This document shows positions 34,158 through 42,324 of a stretch of 64,000 nucleotides of DNA, piece by piece. The first letter of the stretch is position 1, and every line of letters begins with the position of its first letter. The stretch spans positions 512,686 to 576,685 of the forward strand of contig NZ_JALBGD010000002.1 in assembly GCF_023507705.1 (NCBI RefSeq), read 5' to 3'. This stretch comes from Stappia sp. WLB 29 (lineage in GTDB: Bacteria; Pseudomonadota; Alphaproteobacteria; Rhizobiales; Stappiaceae). The notes below the pieces were generated by a model, which saw only the letters and a list, made by a program, of their open reading frames with translations, was not told where the DNA came from and did not search any database. The translations under genes and the position numbers were made by a program.

Positions 34158-35473
34158 GCCCGTGCTCCCACCAGGGCGCCGAGGTCGGCGGCGGTGAGCG
34201 TGTCGAGCTTTTCGACCGCCTGCCGCAGCCGTTCGCCCTCTTCGCCGAGCAGCGCCTTCGCCTTGGCGGAGAGGCCGGCGGACAGCTCCGCCTCGCCGAG
34301 CCGGCGGGCAAGATCGTGCGAGAAGGCGATGCTGCGCCCGTCCTTCAGCCGGAGCAGGCCCTTGGCCTGCATGTCGCTCAAGGCCGGGTCGCCGTCGACG
34401 GTGATGCTGTCGGCGAAGACGGCGAGCTGCGGATCGGCGGCGAGCGCGTCGGTATAGGTGTCGTCGCGCGCGGTATCGCGCCCGTCCAGCACCATGCCGG
34501 CCAGCCAGGCATAGCTGAACTTCACCTCCAGCCCGGTGCGCGGCGCCTTGATGTCGCAGACCGACAGCCAGCGCGGGTTGGTGTGCAGCACCATCGCCGC
34601 GACATCGTCGACGCCGATGCCTTCCTGCCCACGCACCGTGCGCAGCGCCTCGATCATCGCATGGGTGCCGTGGCAGCAGGCATGCAGCTTGTACTTGATG
34701 TCCTCGAACAGGAACGTCTCCGGCGGCGGCGACTGCCAGGCGGCCTCCGGATCGGGCGTGTCGGAATGGGTGGGGATGAAGCCTTGCGCGTTCATCAACC
34801 CGTCGTCGGCGGAGGTGAAGCCGAGGGCCGCGAGCCTTGCGCATTCGACGCCATTGGCGGCGGCGATGCCCGCATTGTAGGGCTTGCCCATGGTGCCGAA
34901 CTGCGACTTGAGGCCGGAGGCGCGGGTGGCGCACAGGCCGAGGGCGACGCGCATCTGCTCGCGGGTCAGGCCGAAGAGGCGCCCGGCGGCAATCGCCGCG
35001 CCGAAGGCGCCGGCCGTCGCCGTCTGATGGAAGCCGCGATTGTAGTGGACGGACCCCAGCGCCATGCCGATGCGGATGGAGCCTTCCGCGCCGACGAGGA
35101 AGGCTTCGACCACGGCCCGGGCGGCCGCGCCCATCGTCTCGCCGGCGGCAAGCGCCGCCGGATAGATGCCGACGGAGGTATGGCCGATATGGCCGAAATG
35201 GGTGTCGTCGTAGTCGAGCGCGTGGCTGGTCGCGCCGTTGACCAGCGCGGCCATGCGCGCCGGGGCGGGCGCGCCGCCGAAGACCGAGGCCGTGCCGCGG
35301 CCGCCTTCTTCCTCCGCAAGCTGGCGCAGCTTGCCCGCCAGCGGCTCGGTGATGCCGGCCCGCCCGCAGACCAGCCAGTCGAACAGCGAGAAGCGGGCCA
35401 TGGCGAGTGCCGGAGCCGGCAACTCGTCGGCGGGTGTCATGGCAAGGTCGAGGATGCGGTCGATCAGCGTCAT
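34154..35473 (-). CDS. MmgE/PrpD family protein
   Basis: 439-aa member of the family that includes 2-methylcitrate dehydratase PrpD and cis-aconitate decarboxylase. Family landmarks: LVNGATSHALDYDDTHFGHIGHTSVGI (about 76-102, His and Asp of the active site), GFHQTATAGAFGAA near 148 and the KLHACCHGTHA stretch near 264. ATG 35473 overlaps the acyl-CoA dehydrogenase stop. Could be a dehydratase, decarboxylase (for example making itaconate from cis-aconitate) or isomerase; sequence alone does not choose. Operon acad-mmgE-maoC. Confidence 0.87.
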   Translation of the reverse strand: MTLIDRILDLAMTPADELPAPALAMARFSLFDWLVCGRAGITEPLAGKLRQLAEEEGGRGTASVFGGAPAPARMAALVNGATSHALDYDDTHFGHIGHTSVGIYPAALAAGETMGAAARAVVEAFLVGAEGSIRIGMALGSVHYNRGFHQTATAGAFGAAIAAGRLFGLTREQMRVALGLCATRASGLKSQFGTMGKPYNAGIAAANGVECARLAALGFTSADDGLMNAQGFIPTHSDTPDPEAAWQSPPPETFLFEDIKYKLHACCHGTHAMIEALRTVRGQEGIGVDDVAAMVLHTNPRWLSVCDIKAPRTGLEVKFSYAWLAGMVLDGRDTARDDTYTDALAADPQLAVFADSITVDGDPALSDMQAKGLLRLKDGRSIAFSHDLARRLGEAELSAGLSAKAKALLGEEGERLRQAVEKLDTLTAADLGALVGARA

Positions 35474-36651
35474 GCCTTCGGGGCCCCGTAGGATTTCGGC
35501 AGGCCGAGCACCTGCTCGGCGATGAAGCACAGGATCAGGTTGGTGGAGATCGGCGCCACCTGGTAGAGCCGCGCCTCGCGGAACTTGCGCTCCACGTCGT
35601 ATTCCTCGGCGAAGCCGAAGCCGCCATGGGTCTGCAGGCAGGCCTCGGCCGCTTCCCAGCTGGCGTCGGCGGCCAGCATCTTGGCGCTGTTGGCTTCCAC
35701 CCCCGGATTGTGGCCGGCATCGTACATGGCGGCGGCACGGTAGACGATGGCCTCGGCCGCCATCATGTGCGCATAGGCGCGGGCGAGCGGGAACTGCACG
35801 CCCTGGTTTTGGCCGATCGGCGCGCCGAAGATCACCCGCTCCTTGGCGTAATTGGAGCCCTTCTCGATGAACCACTTGGCATCGCCGATGCACTCGGCGG
35901 CGATCAGGATGCGCTCGGAATTCATGCCCGACAGGATGTAGCGGAAGCCCTTGCCTTCCTCGCCGATCAGACTGGAGGCGGGGATGCGCGCATTGTCGAA
36001 GAAGATCTCCGTCGTCGCGTGGTTGATCATCGTGCGGATCGGGCGGATCTCGACGCCGTTGCCCTTGAGCTCGCGCAGGTCGATGAGGAACACCGACAGG
36101 CCGTCGGTCTTCGACTTCACCTGGTCGCGCGGCGTCGTGCGGGCCAGCAGAACCATCAGGTCGGAGTGCTCGGCGCGGGAGATCCAGATCTTCTGGCCGT
36201 TGACGATGTAGTCGTCGCCATCGCGCTTTGCCGTCGTCTTCAGCGCCAGCGTGTCGGTGCCGCTGGTCGGCTCGGTCACGCCGAAGGCCTGCAGGCGCAG
36301 CGTGCCGTCGGCGATGCCGGGCAGATACTTCTGCTTCTGCTCGTCGCTGCCGTGCCGCAGCACGGTGCCCATCGTGTACATCTGGGCGTGGCAGGCGGCG
36401 GCGTTGCAGCCGTTGCGGTGGATCTCCTCCAGGATCACGGCGGAGGCCGACAGGTTCAGGCCCGACCCGCCATATTCCTCCGGGATCATCGCGGCGAGAT
36501 AGCCCTCGCGGATCAGGGCGTCGACGAAGTCCTTGGGATAGGCGCGGCGCGCATCGAGGTCGCGCCAGTATTCGCCGGGGAACTCGGCGCAGACCTTGGC
36601 GACACCGTCGCGAATGGCACTGTATTCGGCTGTCGGATCGAAGGCGTTCAT
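35470..36651 (-). CDS. Acyl-CoA dehydrogenase family protein with atypical catalytic region
   Basis: 393-aa FAD-dependent acyl-CoA dehydrogenase fold. Seen: MIPEEYGGSG near 55, FGVTEPTSGTD near 122 (flavin/substrate), WISRAEHSD near 155, and THGGFGFAEEYDVERKFREAR near 350. The C-terminal segment where many family members carry the catalytic Glu (YEGT) reads LYQVAPISTN instead. ATG 36651 has AGGAAAG just upstream. First gene of acad-mmgE-maoC, 113 bp downstream of LysR-type box B. Likely substrate is a branched dicarboxylyl-CoA such as methylsuccinyl-CoA, by inference. Confidence 0.9.
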   Translation of the reverse strand: MNAFDPTAEYSAIRDGVAKVCAEFPGEYWRDLDARRAYPKDFVDALIREGYLAAMIPEEYGGSGLNLSASAVILEEIHRNGCNAAACHAQMYTMGTVLRHGSDEQKQKYLPGIADGTLRLQAFGVTEPTSGTDTLALKTTAKRDGDDYIVNGQKIWISRAEHSDLMVLLARTTPRDQVKSKTDGLSVFLIDLRELKGNGVEIRPIRTMINHATTEIFFDNARIPASSLIGEEGKGFRYILSGMNSERILIAAECIGDAKWFIEKGSNYAKERVIFGAPIGQNQGVQFPLARAYAHMMAAEAIVYRAAAMYDAGHNPGVEANSAKMLAADASWEAAEACLQTHGGFGFAEEYDVERKFREARLYQVAPISTNLILCFIAEQVLGLPKSYGAPKA

Positions 36652-36764
36652 GGTCTTTCCTGAGAACTTGGGTGGACCGAGGCACGCGGGCCGGCCCGGA
36701 AATTCGGCTGGCCGCAAAATCGCAGGTCCGGCGGCCGGCCGGAAATATCTTTGCATGCACGGAG

Positions 36765-36781
36765 CTATTGCGCAGCCCTAT
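36765..36781 (-). promoter_or_regulatory. Shared LysR-type box, copy B (acyl-CoA dehydrogenase promoter)
   Basis: Minus strand reads ATAGG-GCTGC-GCAATAG, matching the A and C copies in both arms, spacing and orientation. It lies 113 bp before the acyl-CoA dehydrogenase start, in the 238-bp gap after the Afu-type operon. Confidence 0.65.
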
Positions 36782-36889
36782 AGCCTTGCGCGGTCCGGTC
36801 GCGCGCGCATACGGGCGCCGTCCCTCGCCCATGTGGCGGGCGCGGCGGGGTTTTTCGCCATGTTTGCGGACCCGTCGGGGCGGGCCGGG

Positions 36890-37951
36890 CTATTGCGGAA
36901 TGACGGCGATGCCGTGCCCCTTGGGCAGCAGCCGCACCTCGGCACCGGCGCCGACCTCGTCGCCATCAGCGGGCGCGACGACGAAGAGTTCGCCGAGCGG
37001 CGTCTCGATCTCGTATTCCATGTGCTTGCCGAGATAGCTGGCGGTCCTCACCGTTCCGGTCAGCCCGCCGGCATCGCTGGCCGCAAGCGGCGCAAGGCGC
37101 AGCGCGTCGGGCCGCAGGGCGACCTTCACCGGGCCGGGCGCGAGGCCGCGCGCGGGCGCCTCGACGCTGGCGCCGGCAAGGTCCAGCACCGCCGTGTCGC
37201 CGGCAACGCTGGCGATGGTGCCGTCGACCACGTTGGCATCGCCGATGAAGTCGGCGACGAAGAGGTTCGCCGGCGCATTCCACAATTCGCGCGGGCTCGC
37301 CTTCTGGGCGATGCGGGCATTCGACATGACGATGACCTCGTCGGAGACGGCCAGCGCCTCCTCCTGGTCGTGGGTGACATAGACCACCGTCAGGCCGAGA
37401 TCCTTCTGCAGCGCGCGGATGTCCTCGCGCACCTTGCGGCGCAGCCGTGCATCGAGGTTCGACAGCGGTTCGTCGAACAGCAGGATCGAGGGTTCCAGCA
37501 CCAGCGCGCGGGCGACGGCGACGCGCTGCTGCTGGCCGCCGGACAGTTCCGAGGGCAGCCGCGTGTCGTAGCCGGACAGGCCCAGCAGGCCGAGCTTCTC
37601 GCGCGCCATCTCGGCCGCCTGCGCCTTGCCGATGCCGGACGAGCGCGGCCCGTACATGACGTTGTCCAGCACGTTCATATGCGGGAACAGCGCATAGGAC
37701 TGGAACACCATGGTGACGTCGCGCTCGGCCGCCGACAGATGCGTCACGTCCTTGCCGTCGATCAGGATTCTGCCCTCGCTCGCCAGTTCCAGCCCGGCGA
37801 TCATCCGCAAGGTGGTGGTCTTGCCGCAGCCGGAGGGGCCGAGCAGCGTCGTCAGCGATCCGGCCTCGCAGCGGAAGGAGACGTCGTCCACGGCGGTCAC
37901 CGCGCCGTAGCGCTTGGTGACGCCGATGAAGTCGAGGCTTGCCGGTCCCAT
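36890..37951 (-). CDS. AfuC/FbpC-type ABC transporter ATP-binding protein
   Basis: 353-aa ATPase: Walker A LLGPSGCGKTTTLR about residues 36-49, Q-loop FQSYALFPHMNV near 83, signature LSGGQQQRVAVARAL near 136, Walker B ILLFDEPLSNLDARLR near 156, and a C-terminal TOBE regulatory domain (about 280-353, KVALRPDALRL). Overlaps the permease gene by one base (TGATG). Such ATPases serve Fe(III), polyamine, thiamine, phosphonate or sugar-phosphate importers; the fused permease and adjacent phosphatase favour the hexose-phosphate AfuABC type. Last gene of the operon. Confidence 0.9.
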   Translation of the reverse strand: MGPASLDFIGVTKRYGAVTAVDDVSFRCEAGSLTTLLGPSGCGKTTTLRMIAGLELASEGRILIDGKDVTHLSAAERDVTMVFQSYALFPHMNVLDNVMYGPRSSGIGKAQAAEMAREKLGLLGLSGYDTRLPSELSGGQQQRVAVARALVLEPSILLFDEPLSNLDARLRRKVREDIRALQKDLGLTVVYVTHDQEEALAVSDEVIVMSNARIAQKASPRELWNAPANLFVADFIGDANVVDGTIASVAGDTAVLDLAGASVEAPARGLAPGPVKVALRPDALRLAPLAASDAGGLTGTVRTASYLGKHMEYEIETPLGELFVVAPADGDEVGAGAEVRLLPKGHGIAVIPQ

Positions 37952-40071
37952 CAGTGTCCCCCTGCGGCGATGGCTTCGCTGCCGCGCCGGCCCAGCCGTG
38001 CCTCGCCGACGAGGAGACGGATGGTGGCGATGGCAACGATCATGAAGACGATCATGAAGGCGCAATAGGCGATGGCGAGCGAGTATTCACCCGCCTCCAC
38101 CCGGCCGACGATATAGGCGGTCGCCATGTTGTAGCGCGCCGTGACGAGGAAGATGATCGCCGAGACCGCCGTCATCGCATGCACGAAGGAGAAGATCAGG
38201 GTGGCGACGATGGCCGGCTTCATCAGGGGCAGCACGACGGCGACCAGCGTGCGGCCCGTGCGGGCGCGCAAGGTGGCCGAGGCCTCGTCCAGCGAGGGAT
38301 CGATCTGCGAAAGCGCCGCGATGCCGGCCCGCACGCCGACCGGCATGTTGCGGAAGACGAAGCAGGCGATGAGGATGAAGCCGGTGCCGGTGATCTCCAC
38401 CGGCGGCACGTTGAAGGCGAGGATATAGGCGACGCCGATCACCGTGCCGGGAATGGCGAAGGACAGCATGGTCAGGAATTCCAGCGACCTGCGGCCGTGG
38501 AATTTCTGGCGCGCCAGCACATAGGCGGTCAGCAGGCCGATGATCGCCGTCAGCGGCGCTGCCGCCGCCGAGACCAGCACCGTGGTCCAGAAGCTGTCCC
38601 AGGCCGAGCCGGCCCAGAACAGGCCGTTGTCGGTCCACTCCACCAGGAAGCCGGTGCGCAGGTGATCGAGCGTCGGCGTCATGTCGAAGCGGCCGATATC
38701 CTTCACGAACCCGCCGATCAGCACGATCGAGTAGACCGCGATGGTCAGGCCGATCCAGGGAATGATGACGCTCCACAGGCCGGCGGGCAGGCCCTTGGGC
38801 AGGGCGGCCGGCACGCCGCTGTCGCCCTTGCCCGACACGGTGACGAAGGAGGCGTTGGCGAGCAGGCGCATCTGCAGCAGGAAGGCGGCGAGCGTGAAGG
38901 CGAGCAGCACCATGGCGAGCACCGCGGCGCGGCCCGGCTCGTGCTGGGCGCCGACGACGGCGAAGAAGATCTTGGTCGACAGCACCTCGAAATTGCCGCC
39001 GAGCACCAGCGGGTTGCCGAAGTCGGCAAGGCTCTCGACGAAGGCGAGCAGGTAGGTGTTGGCGATGGCCGGCAGCAGCAGCGGCAGCGTCACGGTCATG
39101 AGGATGCGGGTGCGGGTGGCGCGCAGGGTCTGCGCGGCCTCCTCCAGCGTCGGCGACAGGGCCTTCAGCGAGCCGACCAGGATCAGGAAGGACAGCGGCA
39201 CCTGCGACAGGACCTGCGCCAGCAGCACGCCGGGCAGGCCGTAGAGCCAGCGCGAGCGGGGAATGCCGAACCAGTCCCACAGGGCGCCGGTGACGAGGCC
39301 GGTGCGCCCGAACAGCACGATCAGGGCGAGGCCGATGACGAAGGGCGGCGTGATGATCGGCAGGATGGCGAGCGCGTCGAAGGCGCGCGGGAAGCGCACG
39401 TTGGTACGCACCGCGAGCAGCGCCAGCCCGAGCGCCAGCGTCGTGGAGAAGAAGGCGGCGAGAATGCCGAGAATGACGGTGTTGGGGGCAACGCCGCAGC
39501 GTGCCGTCGACCAGAGGCAGGCGAGCGACCAGATGTCGCCCTGCAGCAGCCGGTCGAGGAAGACGGCGGCGCGCGCCTCGCTTTCCCCTTGAAAGGCCTC
39601 GGACAGCATCCGCAGCACCGGCCAGAACACGAAGAGCACCACCAGCGTGCCGATGGTGATGACGCTGACCGAGACGAAGCGGTCGTTGCGGAAGGCGCCG
39701 AAGCGGGCGATGGCGCCGGCGAAAAGCGCGACGAGGGCGAGGGCGAGAATGCCGGCGCCCGGACCGATGGGGCGGCCGACCTCGTTGTCGGCAAAGCCGA
39801 TCCCGGCGGCAAGGGCCGGGAAGAAGCCGGCGAGGATCATCGCGACGAGCGCCAGCATGCCGCCGACCGCCCCGAAAAGGGCGCTGGCGCGCTGGGCCCC
39901 GGCAAAGCTCGCGCCGGCCGCAAGGACCAGCGCCAGACAGCCGAGCGCGGGCGCCGCATGGCCGGCGGCAAGCGCCCCGGCCAGGCGGGTTCCGTCGTCG
40001 GCATGGTAGGCCAGCGCCGCCGGGCCGATCAGTCCGGCGGCGGCCAGGATCACCGGGAAACGGTCGATCAT
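37951..40071 (-). CDS. AfuB/FbpB-type fused double permease of ABC transporter
   Basis: 706-aa inner-membrane protein with two permease modules in tandem. The EAA-loop motifs are SLKALSPTLEEAAQTLRA around 315 and IAALSQIDPSLDEASATLRA around 600. The fused architecture and length match AfuB/FbpB. I use ATG 40071, 35 bp after the binding-protein stop; a GTG at 40122 next to GGAGGT would overlap that gene by 17 bp and remains possible. N-terminal extra helices precede the first module. Confidence 0.9.
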   Translation of the reverse strand: MIDRFPVILAAAGLIGPAALAYHADDGTRLAGALAAGHAAPALGCLALVLAAGASFAGAQRASALFGAVGGMLALVAMILAGFFPALAAGIGFADNEVGRPIGPGAGILALALVALFAGAIARFGAFRNDRFVSVSVITIGTLVVLFVFWPVLRMLSEAFQGESEARAAVFLDRLLQGDIWSLACLWSTARCGVAPNTVILGILAAFFSTTLALGLALLAVRTNVRFPRAFDALAILPIITPPFVIGLALIVLFGRTGLVTGALWDWFGIPRSRWLYGLPGVLLAQVLSQVPLSFLILVGSLKALSPTLEEAAQTLRATRTRILMTVTLPLLLPAIANTYLLAFVESLADFGNPLVLGGNFEVLSTKIFFAVVGAQHEPGRAAVLAMVLLAFTLAAFLLQMRLLANASFVTVSGKGDSGVPAALPKGLPAGLWSVIIPWIGLTIAVYSIVLIGGFVKDIGRFDMTPTLDHLRTGFLVEWTDNGLFWAGSAWDSFWTTVLVSAAAAPLTAIIGLLTAYVLARQKFHGRRSLEFLTMLSFAIPGTVIGVAYILAFNVPPVEITGTGFILIACFVFRNMPVGVRAGIAALSQIDPSLDEASATLRARTGRTLVAVVLPLMKPAIVATLIFSFVHAMTAVSAIIFLVTARYNMATAYIVGRVEAGEYSLAIAYCAFMIVFMIVAIATIRLLVGEARLGRRGSEAIAAGGH

Positions 40072-40105
40072 CGCGATGCGGTCGGTGGGGGGACGGTGGC
40101 GCGCC

Positions 40106-41149
40106 TTACTTCGGCGCGGCACCGACCTCCGTATCCCACTTGGACAGCAGGCGGGTGCGTTCGGCCGACGAACCGTATTTGGCGAAGTCGTAGTCGATCA
40201 GCTTGATCGTCGACAGGTCGGGCGCGCCCTCGGGCGCCTTGGCCGACTTGTTCGACGGCACCTGATAGGACTTGGCCTCCGCGCCGAGGGCCTGGGCCTC
40301 GGCGGTCAGCGCCCAGTCGTACCACTTCTTGGCGTTGTCCATGTTCGGGGCGCCCTTGATGATCGACATGGAGCCGATCTCGTAGCCGGTGCCCTCGCAC
40401 GGGGAGACGACCTTGACCGGCGCGCCCTGCACGGCCTGGGTGACCGCATCGTGCTGGAAGGTGATGCCGATCAGCGTCTCGCCGGTGGCGGCGGCACGCG
40501 CCGGAGCGGCGCCCGACTTGGTGTACTGGTTGATGTTCTTGTGCAGGGCCTTCATGTAGTCGAAGGCCTTGTCCTCGCCCATCAGCTGCACCAGGGTCGC
40601 GACCATCGTGTAGGACGTGCCCGACGAGTTCGGGTTGGCGACCTGCACCTCGTCGCGGAACTCCTCGCGCAGAAGGTCCGACCAGCAGGCCGGCTCCGGC
40701 GCGCCGGTGGAGGCCAGCATCTCGGTGTTGAACGAGTAGCCGAGCGCGCCGGCGTAGATGCCGACGGTCTTATGGCCCGACTGCTCGGCCTGCGATACCG
40801 CCCAGGGCTGCAGTTCGGCCAGCATCGGCGACTTGTATTCGACCGTCAGGTCCTCTTCGGCCGCCTGTAGGTGCGGGTCGCCGGTGCCGCCCCACCACAC
40901 GTCGCCGCGCGGATTGGCGGCTTCCGCTTTGATCTGGGCGAAGGTTTCGCCGGACGACTTGCGGGTCATGTTGACCTTGATGCCGGTTTCGCGCTCGAAG
41001 GCCTGGACCATCGGGCGGCACCATTCTTCCTGCACGGAGCAATAGACGGTGAGCTCGCCGGACGCCGAGGCGGGCACGGCCCACATCAGGCCGGCAAGGC
41101 CGAAGGCGGCGCCCGACGCAAGCGCCTGCAGGCTGATAGCGATCTTCAT
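40106..41149 (-). CDS. AfuA/FbpA-like ABC transporter substrate-binding protein
   Basis: 347-aa periplasmic binding protein of the Fe(III)/AfuA/2-aminoethylphosphonate superfamily. Signal peptide about 1-30 (ends PASASGEL), then LTVYCSVQEEWCRPM at the cleft. The paired tyrosines of ferric-binding FbpA are not obvious, while three cysteines (two near 37-44) are present. ATG 41149 has GGAGGAG upstream. First transporter gene; the inositol-monophosphatase-type gene ends 77 bp upstream on the same strand. Sugar-phosphate uptake is the best context-based guess. Confidence 0.87.
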   Translation of the reverse strand: MKIAISLQALASGAAFGLAGLMWAVPASASGELTVYCSVQEEWCRPMVQAFERETGIKVNMTRKSSGETFAQIKAEAANPRGDVWWGGTGDPHLQAAEEDLTVEYKSPMLAELQPWAVSQAEQSGHKTVGIYAGALGYSFNTEMLASTGAPEPACWSDLLREEFRDEVQVANPNSSGTSYTMVATLVQLMGEDKAFDYMKALHKNINQYTKSGAAPARAAATGETLIGITFQHDAVTQAVQGAPVKVVSPCEGTGYEIGSMSIIKGAPNMDNAKKWYDWALTAEAQALGAEAKSYQVPSNKSAKAPEGAPDLSTIKLIDYDFAKYGSSAERTRLLSKWDTEVGAAPK

Positions 41150-41226
41150 GGTTCTCCTCCCTTTACGATGCATCGTTGCAAAGCTGTGCATTCGTTGGTT
41201 CAAATTGGACGGCGCAGCGCCGGCCG

Positions 41227-42063
41227 TCAATCTCCTGTCTGCGACGCGGCGTCTTTTCGGCGCGGCGCCGGGGCGAGCGGCAGGCCGGTGACGCGCGCTG
41301 CATCCTCGGCGATGCCGGGGGCTGCGACGATGATCGGGTTGCCGCGGGTCCAGTCGCCGCTGAAGAAGTCGCTGACGCGGGCGCCCGCCTCGCTGGCGAT
41401 GACGACGCCGGCGGCCACGTCCCAGGAGTTGATGTGGCCTTCCAGATAACCGTCGCTGCGTCCGCAGGCGACGGAGGCAAGGCCCATCGCGCCGGAGGCA
41501 GAGCGCTTGACATTGGCGCCGGCCTCGAACAGGGCCCGGACATTGTCGATGTAGCCGGCGACCGGCAGGCGCGGCGACCAGCCGTGTTCCAGCGTGGCAC
41601 GGGTGATCGTATCGGTGGCGGCGACCCGGATCGGCTTGCCGTTCAGCGTGGCGCCGTGGCCGCGGCGGGCGAGATAGGTCTCACTGAGCGCGGGGGCGGC
41701 GATGCAGCCGAGTTCCGGCGTGCCGTCCAGGAGGAAGCCGATGGAAATGCACCAGGTCGTGTCGCCATGGGCGAAGTTGGCGGTGCCGTCGATCGGATCG
41801 ACGATCCACATGCGCTCGCTCACCTCGCCGCCGCCTTCCTCGCCCAGCACGCTGTCCTGCGGGAAGACTTCGGCGATGCGCGAGCGGATCAGGGCTTCCA
41901 CCGCGCCGTCGGCCTCGGTGAGCCAGTCCTGGGCGCCTTTCAGGGAGATCGCCATGGCGTCGCGGTTCTCGAAATACCGCATCGCCAGGGCCGCGGCTTC
42001 CGCGGCAAGTCCCTGAAGAGCAAGAAAACGCAACGTCACTTCGGGGTTGGCGGATCCGCTCAT
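41227..42063 (-). CDS. Inositol-monophosphatase-family phosphatase
   Basis: 278-aa Mg-dependent, Li-sensitive phosphatase superfamily enzyme (IMPase/CysQ/FBPase fold). Metal-site motifs GEEGGG near residue 74, WIVDPIDGTANFAHG near 86 and INSWDVAAG near 211 are intact. It removes phosphate from a sugar or inositol monophosphate in the cytoplasm. Upstream of and co-directional with the Afu-type importer, so it likely dephosphorylates the imported ligand. A candidate PHO box lies just upstream at 42081. Confidence 0.92.
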   Translation of the reverse strand: MSGSANPEVTLRFLALQGLAAEAAALAMRYFENRDAMAISLKGAQDWLTEADGAVEALIRSRIAEVFPQDSVLGEEGGGEVSERMWIVDPIDGTANFAHGDTTWCISIGFLLDGTPELGCIAAPALSETYLARRGHGATLNGKPIRVAATDTITRATLEHGWSPRLPVAGYIDNVRALFEAGANVKRSASGAMGLASVACGRSDGYLEGHINSWDVAAGVVIASEAGARVSDFFSGDWTRGNPIIVAAPGIAEDAARVTGLPLAPAPRRKDAASQTGD

Positions 42064-42080
42064 GCTTTCCTCTTACTTAG

Positions 42081-42098
42081 CCGACAAATATCTGTCAT
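42081..42098 (+). promoter_or_regulatory. Candidate PHO box
   Basis: CCGACAA-ATAT-CTGTCAT: the right half is a perfect PhoB half-site, the 4-bp spacer is AT-only, and the left half matches 4 of 7 positions. It lies in the 261-bp gap between the phosphatase-importer operon and the Na/Pi cotransporter, a place where phosphate control would make sense. Confidence 0.4.
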
Positions 42099-42119
42099 CA
42101 TTGTTTTTCCACGTATTCA

Positions 42120-42145
42120 GCCGACGGAAAAGCGTTTTCCTCGGC
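42120..42145. promoter_or_regulatory. Inverted repeat in phosphatase / Na-Pi intergenic region
   Basis: GCCGA-C-GGAAAA-GCG-TTTTCC-TCGGC, a 6-bp inner and outer 4-5-bp arm pair. It could be an operator or a leader hairpin of the Na/Pi gene; no adjacent T tract. Confidence 0.4.
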
Positions 42146-42324
42146 ATGTTGCCGCCATTATTCCCTGTCAGAATCAGCAATCTGGCCGGAAAATGGGAGG
42201 CAGGACACCGGATCATGGCGCCGGCGCCAATAGCAATCGGCGATTGCCGCTCCCGGGACAAGTGCCCGAAAAGCGACAAGAGCCGTTGCCGCGAAAGCCG
42301 GCGCGACGAGAGGACGACAGAAAG

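Noticed and set aside
36890..36896. A fourth CTATTGC near the LysR-type boxes
   Set aside because: It overlaps the stop codon of the ABC ATPase gene and lacks the second YCTAT arm at the right spacing, so I treat it as chance.
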